Shown: positions 27,190-37,107, numbered from the stretch's first letter. The stretch: 64,000 bases of DNA from Halobacillus karajensis (GCF_900108515.1 NZ_FNWW01000010.1:40713-104712), one strand, 5' to 3'. Notes: generated by a model from the sequence alone, not told the origin. Made by a program: numbers and translations.

Positions 27190-29058
27190 TTAAGCCTGTG
27201 CTTGTTGGGAGTGGGTAAGGCGTTTAAGTGATTGTTGTTTCGCTGTTTGCTCTTGAATATAGTTCGTTAATTCGACGGTCATTTCGTACCGTAAGAAAGG
27301 GGTGATCAAGTAAATGCCATTAAAAAGATCGAGGGCTGTATCGATTAGTGATTTCGCTATACTGAGTCCTTCTGTCTGGGCTTTAGCTTTATCTGTGCCG
27401 GCGAGCTCCATTTTTTCAAGGACATCCGGGGCGAGTGTTATTCCTGGTACTTCATTGTGTAGAAATTCGGCATTGCGTGCAGTTATCAATGGCATGATAC
27501 CGATGTAAATCGGAGCGTCAATATGCTTGGTTGCCTCGTATACTTCAATGATTTGTTCTTCATTAAAGACCGGTTGGCTGATAAAGTAATCGGCTCCGTA
27601 TTTGATTTTTTTCTCAAGCCTCCCGACGGCACGATTCAAATTTCGAACGTTTGGATTGAAGGCAGCAGCCACAGAAAACGATGTGCTTTCACCTAGAGAT
27701 TTTCCTGAAAAGGAAATGCCTTTGTTCATCTGTTTGATGTAATGGATCAAATCAAATGAATTCAGGTCATATACGGATGTTGCGCCAGGGAAGTCACCAA
27801 TTTTTGTAGGGTCTCCAGTGACTGCCAGTAATTGACGGATCCCGAGGGTATGCAGCCCCATTAAGTGAGACTGTAAACCCAGCAGGTTACGATCACGGCA
27901 GGCGATGTGAACAAGCGGGTCGATGTCGTATTTTTCTTTAATGAGTGAAGCCATTGCCGTGTTGCTGATCCTTGGCGATGCAAGAGAGTTATCGGCAAGT
28001 GTAACCGAATCTACCCCTGCTTCCTGTAAGGCACTGGCTCCTTGGAAAAAGCGTTCTGTTTTTAACTTTTTCGGAGGATCGAGTTCTACGATAATAGAGC
28101 GTCCATTTCTGGCTTTTTCATGAGGGTGTGGACGGTCATCTTTATTCTCAGATTCTTTCACCTTGGTTTTCTCTTTAAATGGGAGGATTTTCTCCTCAAT
28201 GGGTTGTTTCCCTTTTACTCTGGCGGTGATGGCTTCGATATGTTCAGGTGTCGTTCCGCAGCAACCGCCGATTAATCGTGCCCCTTGTTCGTAAAGGGAT
28301 TGGGCGCTTTTTTGGAAGTAAGTCGGATCCGTCGGATAAACGAGTCTGCCATCCTGATAGGCTGGTAAACTGGCATTCGGATACGCAGAAAGAACCGCAT
28401 GTTCAGGAAGGGGGACTTCTTCCAGTGATTGGATAGTGTGATAAGGGCCAAGACGACAGTTGACGCCAACCACATCCGCTCCTAATTGTTCAAGTTGCTT
28501 TAAAGCATCAGGCAAAGAGGTTCCGTCCTGTAATACACCTGCTTCATGCATCGAAACTTGGGTAATGATAGGCAGACTGGTTTCTTTTCTTGCAATCTTC
28601 AACACAGTGGATAATTCTTCAAGATCGTAGTAAGTTTCAAGAAGCAAACCATCTACTTCTTCGAAAAGGAGACAATAGAGTTGCTCTCGGAAACTGCGTT
28701 TAATTTCTTCGAGTGATATCGCTTGTTTCTTTGCTCCACGGACGCCTCCGATGGTACCTACTACATACTGGCCGCTGTCTGCTGCCTTCTTCGCAAGCCG
28801 GACAGCGGCTGTGTTGATTTCTTTTACTTGATCCTGTAGGTCGTAGCGTGCCAGTTTAATATAATTGGCTCCGTATGTGTTTGTCTGTATGACATCTGCG
28901 CCAGCATTGACATAGGCACGATGCACGTTTAAAACCTCTTCAGAATGAGAAAGATTCAGTTCTTCAAAACACCGATCAACGCCATAAGAGTAGAGGAGGG
29001 TACCCATCGCTCCGTCACCAATCAACGTCTGGCGCTGTAAAGATTCTCGCAAATTCAT
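27190..29058 (-). CDS. yitJ: Bifunctional homocysteine methyltransferase / methylene-folate reductase
   Basis: A 622-residue fusion. The N-terminal half (about 1-290) is a homocysteine S-methyltransferase barrel with [19 protein letters not shown] and [11 protein letters not shown] (zinc cysteines). The C-terminal half (about 325-600) is a methylene-tetrahydrofolate reductase barrel with [22 protein letters not shown] and [11 protein letters not shown]. It makes the methyl-folate used by MetH and may also methylate homocysteine itself. Its start is 3 bases after the metC stop. About 115 bases separate it from metH. Confidence 0.93.
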   Translation of the reverse strand: MNLRESLQRQTLIGDGAMGTLLYSYGVDRCFEELNLSHSEEVLNVHRAYVNAGADVIQTNTYGANYIKLARYDLQDQVKEINTAAVRLAKKAADSGQYVVGTIGGVRGAKKQAISLEEIKRSFREQLYCLLFEEVDGLLLETYYDLEELSTVLKIARKETSLPIITQVSMHEAGVLQDGTSLPDALKQLEQLGADVVGVNCRLGPYHTIQSLEEVPLPEHAVLSAYPNASLPAYQDGRLVYPTDPTYFQKSAQSLYEQGARLIGGCCGTTPEHIEAITARVKGKQPIEEKILPFKEKTKVKESENKDDRPHPHEKARNGRSIIVELDPPKKLKTERFFQGASALQEAGVDSVTLADNSLASPRISNTAMASLIKEKYDIDPLVHIACRDRNLLGLQSHLMGLHTLGIRQLLAVTGDPTKIGDFPGATSVYDLNSFDLIHYIKQMNKGISFSGKSLGESTSFSVAAAFNPNVRNLNRAVGRLEKKIKYGADYFISQPVFNEEQIIEVYEATKHIDAPIYIGIMPLITARNAEFLHNEVPGITLAPDVLEKMELAGTDKAKAQTEGLSIAKSLIDTALDLFNGIYLITPFLRYEMTVELTNYIQEQTAKQQSLKRLTHSQQAQA

Positions 29059-29061
29059 GAT

Positions 29062-30240
29062 TTAACCCCCTGTCTGTAAATAGGCGTGGGTTTCGATTTT
29101 TTCAAGAGCCTGTTGAAAATCCCTGATTAAGTCGTCCGGATTTTCAAGGCCAACCGATAGTCTTAACAGTCCATCCGTAATGCCGCGTTTGTTTCGTTCT
29201 TGTTTTGGCATAGATGCGTGTGACATTCTGGCCGGATAGGAGAGAATTGATTCGACTGCTCCAAGACTTACCGCATATACCGGAAGTTCCACATGTTTGG
29301 TGAACTGTCTGACAGATTCTTCATCTTTCAAACGGAAAGAAAGGACGGCACCAGCACCTTCTGCTTGATAGGTTTGAGTGGAATTTCCTGGATGGCAGCT
29401 GAATCCTGGATAATAAACGTGTTCGACAAGTGGATGATTGCTTAGATTTTCTGCAATTTTTGCTGCCGATGCAGAAGATTGAGTGATCCGACAGTGTAAT
29501 GTTTTCAAGCCGCGAAGCACGAGCCAACAATCGTGTGCGCCAAGAATAGATCCAAATGAATTTTGTAAAAAGCCAAGCTGCTTTGCAATTTCAGTGTTCC
29601 GTGTAGCAGCAAGGCCAGCGACGACATCACTATGTCCAGCAATGAATTTTGTTGCACTATGCAGAACGAGGTCGGCTCCAAGGTCTAACGGCCGTTGAAG
29701 CGCAGGAGTCATGAAAGTGTTATCAACGAATGTCCAACAGTTATGGGCCTTAGCTAATTTAGTGACCGCACGAATATCGGTAATTTCTAATGTCGGGTTG
29801 GACGGTGTTTCGATATAAATCAATTTTGTATTTGGCTGGATGGCTGTTGCCACTTCATGGAGGTCTGTCATATCAACGAAGGTGTGATCGATTCCAAAAC
29901 GCCCGAGGACATCATGAATCATTCGGAAGGTCCCACCGTAAACGTCCTGTGTAATGACGACATGATCCCCTTTGGATAAAAGCATGAAGGCTGTCGATAT
30001 GGCTGCCATTCCAGAAGCAAAGGCATAGCCGTTTGTTCCGTTTTCTAGACTGGCAATCGTATCTTCCAGTGCTTTTCGGGTCGGATTACCGGAGCGGCTG
30101 TAATCATAGTCTCCTGGGTTGTCAAAATCTTGCTGGTGGAATGTGGAGGCTTGTTGAATCGGAACACTGACAGCCCCTGTCTGCGGGTCAAATTTATAAT
30201 CACTGTGCAAAAGGCGTGTTTGCAAAGAATGATCAGTCAT
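29062..30240 (-). CDS. metC: Cystathionine beta-lyase
   Basis: A 392-residue fold-type I PLP enzyme of the trans-sulfuration family: YDYSRSGNPTR near residue 44, FASGMAAIS, IYIETPSNPTLEITDI and the PLP lysine in LHSATKFIAGHSDVVAG near 200. It cleaves cystathionine to homocysteine. The start overlaps the metI stop as ATGA. Position after metI and likeness to Bacillus MetC separate it from other family members. Confidence 0.92.
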   Translation of the reverse strand: MTDHSLQTRLLHSDYKFDPQTGAVSVPIQQASTFHQQDFDNPGDYDYSRSGNPTRKALEDTIASLENGTNGYAFASGMAAISTAFMLLSKGDHVVITQDVYGGTFRMIHDVLGRFGIDHTFVDMTDLHEVATAIQPNTKLIYIETPSNPTLEITDIRAVTKLAKAHNCWTFVDNTFMTPALQRPLDLGADLVLHSATKFIAGHSDVVAGLAATRNTEIAKQLGFLQNSFGSILGAHDCWLVLRGLKTLHCRITQSSASAAKIAENLSNHPLVEHVYYPGFSCHPGNSTQTYQAEGAGAVLSFRLKDEESVRQFTKHVELPVYAVSLGAVESILSYPARMSHASMPKQERNKRGITDGLLRLSVGLENPDDLIRDFQQALEKIETHAYLQTGG

Positions 30241-31355
30241 CGTACAGATTCCTCCTTTGGTAATTGAGATAGCGCATATTCAAGGTCCTGAAGCAGATCA
30301 TCGATATGTTCGACGCCTACTGAAAAACGGAGAAGACGGTTGCAAACACCATAACGAATGCGTGTTTCTTCAGGAATATCGGCATGGGTCTGTGTGGCAG
30401 GATAGGTGATGAAGCTTTCAACTCCCCCTAAACTTTCAGCAAAACTGATGAGATGTAAGTTTCGCAAAAACGGGTCGATGCCATCCTCTGACTTGAGTCG
30501 GAAAGAGATCATACCACCTTTTCCGGGATAGAAAATATCGGTCACTTGCGGATGGTCTTCTAAAAAGGCAGCGATCCTCTTTGCATTCTTCTCATGTTGA
30601 CGCATCCGGAGCGGCAGTGTTTTCATCCCACGCATAACAAGCCAAGAATCAAAAGGAGAAAGAACAGCTCCAGATGTATTTTGGTGGAAGGAGAGCTTTT
30701 CGCTTACTTCCTTTCCTTTACTGACAACAACCCCTGCCAGGACATCATTGTGTCCGGCTAAATACTTCGTTGCGCTGTGGATGACAATATCGGCGCCCTC
30801 TGAGATAGGTTGCTGGAGGATGGGTGTATATAACGTGTTATCAACGATCAGGAGTAAATGATGAGCTTTCGCAATTTTGGATATTTGCTGAATGTCAGCG
30901 GTGTGCATCAATGGGTTTGTTGGTGTTTCTATATAGATGGCATTTGTTTGTTCATTGATATAATCATGGATATTTTGTAGGTGATTGCTGTCACAATAAT
31001 GGAAGCGCAGATCGTAACGTTCTTCCATATGTTCAAATAAGCGAAATGTGCCCCCATACAAATCTTCAGAGACAATGATTTCATCTCCTTTTTTAAAAAG
31101 GGACAAGGCGGTTTGGATGGCCGACATTCCAGAACTGAATGCAAAGCCTGCATCCCCGCCTTCAATATCTGCTATGGCTGATTCGAGCGTCTGCCTTGTT
31201 GGGTTTCCGGTCCTTGTGTAATCAAATCCCGTTGATTCCCCAAGGCCTGGATGGCGATAGGGGGTTGAAAAGTAAACGGGTGGATTGATTGCCCCTGTTG
31301 GTTCATCTCGTCGGTTCCCGGTTTGTACGAACTTTGTCTCTGTATGTGGACACAT
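30237..31355 (-). CDS. metI: Cystathionine gamma-synthase / O-acetylhomoserine thiolyase
   Basis: A 372-residue PLP enzyme paralogous to MetC: FDYTRTGNPTRQTLE near residue 43, FSSGMSAIQTAL, IYIETPTNPLM and the PLP lysine in VIHSATKYLAGHNDVLAG near 193. It joins O-acyl-homoserine with cysteine. It is the first gene behind the SAM riboswitch, as in the Bacillus metIC operon. AAAAGGA precedes the ATG. Confidence 0.92.
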   Translation of the reverse strand: MCPHTETKFVQTGNRRDEPTGAINPPVYFSTPYRHPGLGESTGFDYTRTGNPTRQTLESAIADIEGGDAGFAFSSGMSAIQTALSLFKKGDEIIVSEDLYGGTFRLFEHMEERYDLRFHYCDSNHLQNIHDYINEQTNAIYIETPTNPLMHTADIQQISKIAKAHHLLLIVDNTLYTPILQQPISEGADIVIHSATKYLAGHNDVLAGVVVSKGKEVSEKLSFHQNTSGAVLSPFDSWLVMRGMKTLPLRMRQHEKNAKRIAAFLEDHPQVTDIFYPGKGGMISFRLKSEDGIDPFLRNLHLISFAESLGGVESFITYPATQTHADIPEETRIRYGVCNRLLRFSVGVEHIDDLLQDLEYALSQLPKEESVR

Positions 31356-31404
31356 AGAAACACATCCTTTTCTAAATTAATAAGTCAGGGAATAAAAGAT
31401 ATAT

Positions 31405-31572
31405 AAAAATAAAAAAAGCCTTCTTGAAGAAGAAGACTTTTGTGTGTACGGTTCTTCTTCTTATCTTCCAAGTTGTCTAAACAACTTGCTGGAGTTAGCA
31501 CCTTTCTGGAATAGACCAGTGGTTGCTGAGGCTTCGCAGGGCCAGTCCCTCTGCCTCTCTTGATAAGAGATT
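31405..31572 (-). promoter_or_regulatory. SAM-I (S-box) riboswitch with terminator
   Basis: Read on the minus strand. P1 is formed by CTCTTATC (about 31562-31569) and GATAAGA (31459-31465). Conserved S-box core follows: AGAGGCAGAGGGACTGGCCC, then GAAGCCTCAGCAACC and AAGGTGCTAACTCC. A GAAGAAGAA stretch competes with a terminator hairpin (31411-31441) whose stem AAAAG.CTTCTT / AAGAAG.CTTTTTTT ends in a T run. SAM binding should stop transcription of metI-metC-yitJ-metH. Confidence 0.95.
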
Positions 31573-31600
31573 CAATTGTGATTATTTCTAATTGTTGACT

Positions 31601-31629
31601 ACTCTACACTACTCAGAAAGTTTTGACAA
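31601..31629 (-). promoter_or_regulatory. Putative promoter of the met operon
   Basis: Minus strand TTGTCA (31624-31629), 17-base spacer, TAGAGT (31601-31606), placed about 30 bases before the riboswitch. Confidence 0.55.
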
Positions 31630-31695
31630 TATGATAGAAAGATTTTTACAAAAATTTTTTGAGATGAGCAAATAGCCTCCATCACTTGAGCAGGC

Positions 31696-31923
31696 TTAGC
31701 GGGCCAGGTCTTCTACACAAGCTTCTATGTTGTGTTTACCACATTTGGAGGAATTTGTACGCCATATCCATTCCAATAGAGTCCATCTCTTTCTTATTTG
31801 TCCAGGAATATTAGGTTGATTTTTTTCAGAAAGTTTTCTGGATGCTTCTAGGGTCTTGAAGCGCAATAAGGCAAGTGTCCACTTACTTCTTGAGCACCAT
31901 GTAATCCCATCTTGTTCTAACGG
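31696..31923 (-). pseudogene. Possible degenerate 75-codon frame without a start
   Basis: Between the met promoter and glutaminase lies a minus-strand frame open for 75 codons and rich in Trp, Lys and Arg (for example WTLLEWIW), but with no ATG and no ribosome site. It could be a gene remnant or chance. Nothing else is visible in the interval 31630-31951. Confidence 0.2.
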
Positions 31924-31951
31924 TCATTCGGTTTGAACAAAATCAAGCGTT

Positions 31952-32923
31952 TTACCCAACACCGTCTGCCCTCCTCCTATCTGTATAGTCCACACCAAAC
32001 ATATTCAACTCGAGATCCTGCGAAAGTTTCTTTATCAGGGCTCCACCTGCTGTACTGTTACCTTTTTCGTCAATGGCAGGACCGATGACTCCAATGCCCA
32101 TGCGGCCCGGGATGGATCCGATAATGCTTCCGGATACACCACTTTTACAAGGGAATCCAGCTTCTACCGCATAATGACCGGAAGAGTTGTACATTCCTGA
32201 AGACATCATGATCGCCTTCACCGTACGCAGGTGATGGGAAGGGATCAATTTTTCATCTGTCTCAAGGTCAAGCCCGCCCTTAGCGAGGAATAAACCCACA
32301 CGCGCAAAATCGTGACAGCACATCATGACTGAGTTCATACGGAAATAAAGATCGAGCGCTTCTTCAGCGTCTGCGACGAGTGTACCGGTGCTTTGCATAA
32401 AGTAAGCGAGAGAACGGTTACGTGCTCCATTTGATTTCTCTGCTTCGTACACTTCTTTACTCATTTTGAGATGATCGTTATTTGTAATTTTTCGAAGGAA
32501 GTCCATATAACGGTTAAAACGGTTTTCGACATTTTTTCCTTTAATTAATGCCGAAACAGCGATGGCGCCGGCATTGATCATTGGGTTGAATGGCTTGCTT
32601 GTATCATAGGATTCCAGCTGGCTGATGGAATTGAAGAAATCCCCCATAGGCTCCATTCCTACTGTCTGGAATACGCGGTTTTTTCCGAAATCCTGTAAGG
32701 CCAGCATAAGTCCGATGATTTTTGAGGTGCTTTGCATCGGAATGTATCTGTTATTGTTCCCTGCTGAAAAACAACTGCCATTCGTAGTTATTATGGATAC
32801 CCTGAGGTCATCTTTAATAGTTTCGTCATAGCCTGGGAGGCTCAAATTCACTTTTCCTGAAGCAGCATAAGGGCGGCTGTCTTCGATGGCTTCTTCAAGA
32901 TAATCATTGGTCAGTTCTTTCAT
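31952..32923 (-). CDS. glsA: Glutaminase
   Basis: A 323-residue serine-dependent beta-lactamase-like enzyme. Catalytic SxxK is in MQSTSKIIGLMLAL near residue 60; NPMINAGAIA near 103, a Tyr/Asn stretch in the middle (EAEKSNGARNRSLAYFM near 150) and the late VEAGFPCKSGVSGSIIG near 240 match the family. It hydrolyses glutamine to glutamate and ammonia. AAAGGAGA, 7 bases before ATG 32923, makes that start better than 32947. It is a single-gene unit. Confidence 0.92.
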   Translation of the reverse strand: MKELTNDYLEEAIEDSRPYAASGKVNLSLPGYDETIKDDLRVSIITTNGSCFSAGNNNRYIPMQSTSKIIGLMLALQDFGKNRVFQTVGMEPMGDFFNSISQLESYDTSKPFNPMINAGAIAVSALIKGKNVENRFNRYMDFLRKITNNDHLKMSKEVYEAEKSNGARNRSLAYFMQSTGTLVADAEEALDLYFRMNSVMMCCHDFARVGLFLAKGGLDLETDEKLIPSHHLRTVKAIMMSSGMYNSSGHYAVEAGFPCKSGVSGSIIGSIPGRMGIGVIGPAIDEKGNSTAGGALIKKLSQDLELNMFGVDYTDRRRADGVG

Positions 32924-33063
32924 GTTTGGTCTCCTTTTATTATTCATTTGGAAAGGATAAACGATAAACGATAAACAAGTAGAAATTCTATGATCATGGT
33001 TTCTATTTACCCTTGTGCTTGAAGAAGGTAAACCACGTAGGTTTAGTGGGAAAGAAGCTCACA

Positions 33064-33098
33064 ATAAAATGGCAGTTCTCACCGTGAGAACTGCCATT
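33064..33098 (-). terminator. Intrinsic terminator of the ythAB unit
   Basis: A perfect stem AATGGCAGTTCTCAC / GTGAGAACTGCCATT with T-rich DNA after it on the minus strand. Confidence 0.88.
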
Positions 33099-33105
33099 TC
33101 TTTTA

Positions 33106-34131
33106 TTACTCTTGTTTTAAGTAGCGACGGTCTTTCAAGAAGAGGCGCCAGAACAGGAAAAAGGCGGGGATGAGAATACCGAAGCCAACAGCATAGACGA
33201 TAAGCATTGGGTAGAAAATCTCTTCATTTGTAAATCCGTCTGTCACCGTAAGGTCCGGATAAATTAAATAAGGGAGATGGGCAGCTCCGTAAGCATATAT
33301 GGCGACAGCATACTGGAGTCCAATCATAATGACCGCTGGACGGGCAAGACCCCGGCGTCCTTCTTTTGTTCTGACAAACAAAAGCGCATAGCCGATCAGG
33401 AAGAATAACAAAGAAAAACCAAAAGCCATCCAATGCTGTTGGATATTTTCAACAATCCACGAGGCTTCTTCGGGAAACGTCCCAATTGTCAGCATAGCCA
33501 CTGCGATGCTGACCGGTCCAAGCCATAGGGAGTGGTTGCGGAATGTACGGTAGGCAGACCAATCTTCCGCCTCTTTAGCGTAGTCCATCAGGAAGATGGA
33601 GGAGATGAACAGTTCTGTCGATAAACCGAATAAGATATGCATGTACAAAGTGGGGTGGATGAGCAGCTCCCCATATTGTAATCGGGGATAATCATTTTCG
33701 AAGCTGACAAACCCGCCTAGTGTAATCGGTAATATACTGACAAGCAGGGCAGGGATAATTAATCCTGTAAAACCTGAGGTCCATCTTAGAAGGTCTTTGT
33801 ATTTGTCTGCATGGTGTTGGAAAACCATGAATGTTGTTCTAATGGTCAAAAGCAAGATGCCAAGACCGACGGGAAGAAGAAGGATACTGCTTAGCAGTGT
33901 GGTCGCAAATGGAAAAAAGGAAACAACAGAAACGACAAAAATGACGAGAAAGACATTCGTCACTTCCCAAGTCGGAGAAAGGAAACGGTTGGCAATCTGG
34001 GCTGCGCTCTTTTCTTGGTTTTTCCCATAGATCATTCCCCAGAAGCCGGCTCCAAAATCGAGGGAGCCGAGAATGGAGTAGACGAAAAGCAGGCTCCACA
34101 AGATAGTGATGGCTAATGTTGATGCTTCCAT
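33106..34131 (-). CDS. ythB: bd/CIO-type quinol oxidase subunit II
   Basis: A 341-residue CydB-family protein with about eight or nine membrane segments; N-terminal LLFVYSILGSLDFGAGFWG is the family marker. It pairs with the upstream subunit I, its start lying 42 bases after that gene's stop. The length suits YthB-type, cyanide-insensitive oxidases as well as CydB. It helps oxidise menaquinol with oxygen in the membrane. Confidence 0.88.
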   Translation of the reverse strand: MEASTLAITILWSLLFVYSILGSLDFGAGFWGMIYGKNQEKSAAQIANRFLSPTWEVTNVFLVIFVVSVVSFFPFATTLLSSILLLPVGLGILLLTIRTTFMVFQHHADKYKDLLRWTSGFTGLIIPALLVSILPITLGGFVSFENDYPRLQYGELLIHPTLYMHILFGLSTELFISSIFLMDYAKEAEDWSAYRTFRNHSLWLGPVSIAVAMLTIGTFPEEASWIVENIQQHWMAFGFSLLFFLIGYALLFVRTKEGRRGLARPAVIMIGLQYAVAIYAYGAAHLPYLIYPDLTVTDGFTNEEIFYPMLIVYAVGFGILIPAFFLFWRLFLKDRRYLKQE

Positions 34132-34173
34132 AGATTCTTTCGTCCTTTCTGGAGTGCTGGATAGGGAAGACTC

Positions 34174-35505
34174 TTACGCTTCCCGTAAGTTCAAGTCTTT
34201 ACTGGCCGGATGGCGTTTGAAGTAATAGCGCATCACAAACCCGGTAACAAAGAGCAAGGTGATATACAGGGTCATGAACAGATAGAAAAGGAAGCCGACA
34301 CTGTGCGATTTGGTTGCTGCGTCGTCTGTACGGAGAACTTCATTAATGGTCCAGGGTTGTCGTCCGATACAGCTGAAGCACCAGCCAGCTTCAATCGCAA
34401 GCATAGCGAGCGGCCCGCTGGCGACAAGTACGGCTAGCAGCCAAGGAGGAAATTCTTTTTTCAAGGCATGTTTCCAAAACAAAGCTATTAATGAGACTAG
34501 GATAAGGATAGAACCAATCCCCACCATCACATTGAAAAGAATGTGGATGTAGAGTGGCGGCCAAAGTTCTTCAGGGAATTCGTTTAGCCCCATCACCTCA
34601 GTATCAAGTCTGTCTCCAGCGAGAAAACTGAGAGCATAGGGTACTTCAATGGCATATTTCACACGCTGATCCTCAAGAGAAGTGTAGCCTCCGATCGATA
34701 AAGGGGCGTAGGACTGGGTTTCAAAAAGCCCCTCTGCTGCTGCGAGTTTGCGCGGGTTGTATTCATGCAGCATTTGAGCTGTTTCATGGCCGTTGATGGC
34801 CGTTGCTAAAGACGTAAGCGCACCGAAATATAGGGCGATGGTGAGTGCCTTTTTGTGATACGTACGTTCGGCTTTTGAAATTTTTTTACGCAAGAGGCGG
34901 AGAGCAGCAATAGATGCCACGAGAAAAGCGACGGTCATATAAGCCGATAGTGTGACGTGTATAGCGGTAACACCAAAGCTTGGATTAAAGAAGGCAGCCC
35001 AAGTATCGACGTCCGTCACTTCGCCGTCTGGTGTAATGTTGAAGCCTGCCGGTGTGTTCATCCATGCATGCACATCCGTAATTAAAATAGCGGAAGCTGT
35101 CGCTCCGAGCGCGACCGAAATAATACTCACTAATCTTAATGTCGGGGGCAGGCGGTCGGCTGCGTATAAATAAATCGACATGAAAACCGCTTCAATTAAA
35201 AAAGCAAAAATCTCCATTTGAAATGGAAGAGCAATGACTTGTCCGACAATCTCCATAAAGTCCGGGAATAATAGGGAAATCATAACACCTACAATGGTGC
35301 CTGAAGCAATCGAGACCGCTAATAAAATGGCAAACCCCTTCGTCCACCTCTTGGCCATCAGTGCGTAATCAGGGTCTTTTTTTATAAAATGTAAGACTTC
35401 CGCAATGATGATCATCACAGGGAGACCAACACCAATTGTGGCATAAATGATGTGGAATCCGAGCGATGTTCCAAATAGGGCACGGGCCATTACGACTATA
35501 TCCAT
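34174..35505 (-). CDS. ythA: bd/CIO-type quinol oxidase subunit I
   Basis: 443 residues with about nine membrane segments. The N-terminal MARALFGTSLGFHIIYATIGVG carries the heme His typical of the YthA/CIO branch; FQMEIFAFLIEAVFMSIYLYA and GHETAQM follow. The quinol loop is short (short-Q type). GAGGTGGAG sits 4 bases before ATG 35505, which is preferred to 35532. No cydCD genes follow. The upstream methyltransferase frame overlaps this start, see that entry. Confidence 0.88.
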   Translation of the reverse strand: MDIVVMARALFGTSLGFHIIYATIGVGLPVMIIIAEVLHFIKKDPDYALMAKRWTKGFAILLAVSIASGTIVGVMISLLFPDFMEIVGQVIALPFQMEIFAFLIEAVFMSIYLYAADRLPPTLRLVSIISVALGATASAILITDVHAWMNTPAGFNITPDGEVTDVDTWAAFFNPSFGVTAIHVTLSAYMTVAFLVASIAALRLLRKKISKAERTYHKKALTIALYFGALTSLATAINGHETAQMLHEYNPRKLAAAEGLFETQSYAPLSIGGYTSLEDQRVKYAIEVPYALSFLAGDRLDTEVMGLNEFPEELWPPLYIHILFNVMVGIGSILILVSLIALFWKHALKKEFPPWLLAVLVASGPLAMLAIEAGWCFSCIGRQPWTINEVLRTDDAATKSHSVGFLFYLFMTLYITLLFVTGFVMRYYFKRHPASKDLNLREA

Positions 35506-36349
35506 TGATCTCCACCTCACAGACGAATTCAATACCTCGCTTATTCTCCCAATGTGGTGGTGGATTATTCGTTAGGAGGAATATTTTTTCTACCAGAACC
35601 ATATATTCATCAATCGCAAATGATTGAATCTGCCCATTTTCTTCGCAAATTGAGAAATGGCACTTGGCTTCTGGTGAAGCCTGCCTAAAAAGGGATTCGA
35701 TTTCTTTTTGGTTCGCTTCGTTATCGGTTGTGCGGCTGACCCAGTCTTGAAAAGGCATCCGTTTTTTGCGTGTTAGACTATTCTTAATGGAGAGGCCATT
35801 TTTGATAAATAGTTGTTCCCACTCACTGATTTTGAGTGCGCGGACATGGCTGTAGTCACGCTTTTTTTCGAAATGGTTGTAGAACTGATCGAGTTTCTTA
35901 TCTTCTGGGGCGATATTATCAATCAGCAAAAATTTCCCTGTTTCTTTTAACACTCTTGTCACTTCCATAACGAATGTATCTGGTGAGGGAAAATGATGGG
36001 GTGCGATGCGACAGGTGACAATATCGAAAGTTTTCTCAATAAAGGGGAGGCCCTCGGCATCTGCAATGATATATTCGATATTCTTGTAAGAAGACAGGTG
36101 ATAGGCTGTGTTTTCCAACATGTCTTTCGTGAGATCTGTAGCAAAAACTATCCCGCAGTAAGGACTTAAAGCTCTACTTACATGACCACCGCCGGTAGCG
36201 ATGTCAAGTGCTTTCTGGGCGGGAGTAGGGGTAAGCCACTCTACTATGGCCTCGAGATCGGATTGTTTTCGATGCGTGGCACTATCCACATAAGCCTGCT
36301 TATTTTTCGAAAAAACTTCCTTTACACGACGCTTCCATTCATCGGACAT
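35369..36349 (-). CDS. Class I SAM-dependent methyltransferase with abnormal C-terminal extension
   Basis: The first 258 residues are a normal YcgJ/UbiE-like methyltransferase: ALDIATGGGHVSRAL (SAM loop) near residue 46, FATDLTKDML, ADAEGLPF, and VTRVLKETGKFLLID. The family normally ends shortly after a FAIDEYMVLVEK-type segment. Here the frame runs on for about 65 unrelated residues and stops at 35369, 136 bases inside ythA. A run of six A lies exactly at the junction (35583-35588); with five A the protein would end at a TAA at 35572-35574. So the gene looks frameshifted. Start ATG 36349 follows AAGGA. Substrate unknown. Confidence 0.75.
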   Translation of the reverse strand: MSDEWKRRVKEVFSKNKQAYVDSATHRKQSDLEAIVEWLTPTPAQKALDIATGGGHVSRALSPYCGIVFATDLTKDMLENTAYHLSSYKNIEYIIADAEGLPFIEKTFDIVTCRIAPHHFPSPDTFVMEVTRVLKETGKFLLIDNIAPEDKKLDQFYNHFEKKRDYSHVRALKISEWEQLFIKNGLSIKNSLTRKKRMPFQDWVSRTTDNEANQKEIESLFRQASPEAKCHFSICEENGQIQSFAIDEYMVLVEKIFLLTNNPPPHWENKRGIEFVCEVEINGYSRNGPCPIWNIARIPHHLCHNWCWSPCDDHHCGSLTFYKKRP

Positions 36350-36355
36350 GACCAT

Positions 36356-36612
36356 TCCTTCTTTCTAATTTTTATTAAATCCATGTGTTCCTCTTCAGGT
36401 AATCTTCCAAACCCCTTGACAACATAGCAAGATAACCTGTCATTGAGTTTTTTCCAATCCTTTAGATGTTCAAAAAGGTTGATATGTCTATATCCTTATT
36501 GTAAGGGGGGGAAAGTGGTTTGTGATAATATCGATTTTTTATAGGAAGTGATAGGAAAAGGTTTTGGATGTATATTCTTTATGAAAATGGGCGAGGATGA
36601 GGGCAGAAGGCT
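36356..36612. other. Non-coding interval between divergent units
   Basis: About 250 bases with no gene. A TTGACA at 36416 has no good -10 partner. Otherwise nothing supported. Confidence 0.4.
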
Positions 36613-36641
36613 TTGACATACAAAAAAATACATTGTACCAT
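36613..36641 (+). promoter_or_regulatory. Promoter of the T-box/ileS transcript
   Basis: Consensus TTGACA (36613-36618), 17-base spacer, TACCAT (36636-36641). Confidence 0.7.
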
Positions 36642-36654
36642 ATGGAGAAGATAC

Positions 36655-36915
36655 GTATAGTTTCGTTGACGAGAAGAGTAGGCTTTTATTCCGGGCTGAA
36701 GAGAGTCGCTGGCTGGTGGGAAGCGATGGCGGATAAGGGTTGAAGATCATCTCTGAGAAGTTCTGCTGAAATGATCCAGAGTAAGCAGGACCGGTTAGCG
36801 GCCGTTATCCGTTATGTGAACCGAGAGCCGTGTATAAGAAAAAGTGCACGGAATATGGGTGGTACCGCGGAATAATATCCGTCCCTGTTTAATTGCAGGG
36901 GCGGATTTTTTATTT
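36655..36915 (+). promoter_or_regulatory. T-box riboswitch, isoleucine specifier
   Basis: A stem I region with GAGAAGAGTA, then the specifier loop with ATC (36746-36748), an Ile codon, followed by ATCTCTGAG. The invariant T-box GGGTGGTACCGCG is at 36857-36869. A terminator hairpin follows: ATCCGTCCCTG with CAGGGGCGGAT and a T run (36876-36913). Uncharged isoleucine tRNA should favour read-through into ileS. Confidence 0.95.
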
Positions 36916-36968
36916 GGTTTAGATATTGGGCTGAGGTGAAGGAGATAAAAAACACGAGGAGCGAATCG

Positions 36969-37013
36969 ATGTTGTCTTTATGTGAAGTCGAGGGAAGTCT
37001 CACTAGCCGTTAG
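36969..37013 (+). CDS. Possible 14-codon peptide between T-box and ileS
   Basis: ATG 36969 follows ACGAGGAG by 7 bases and the frame stops at TAG 37011-37013. It lies in the roughly 190-base gap between the T-box terminator and ileS. It may well be chance. Confidence 0.2.
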   Translation: MLSLCEVEGSLTSR

Positions 37014-37107
37014 GGCCAGAACCGGATGAAGGGGAGGTCACCTGCAAAGGAATAAGTTTCTAATTCATTTTTCTATACAAAAAATAAAAGGGTAAGAGGT
37101 GGAAGAA

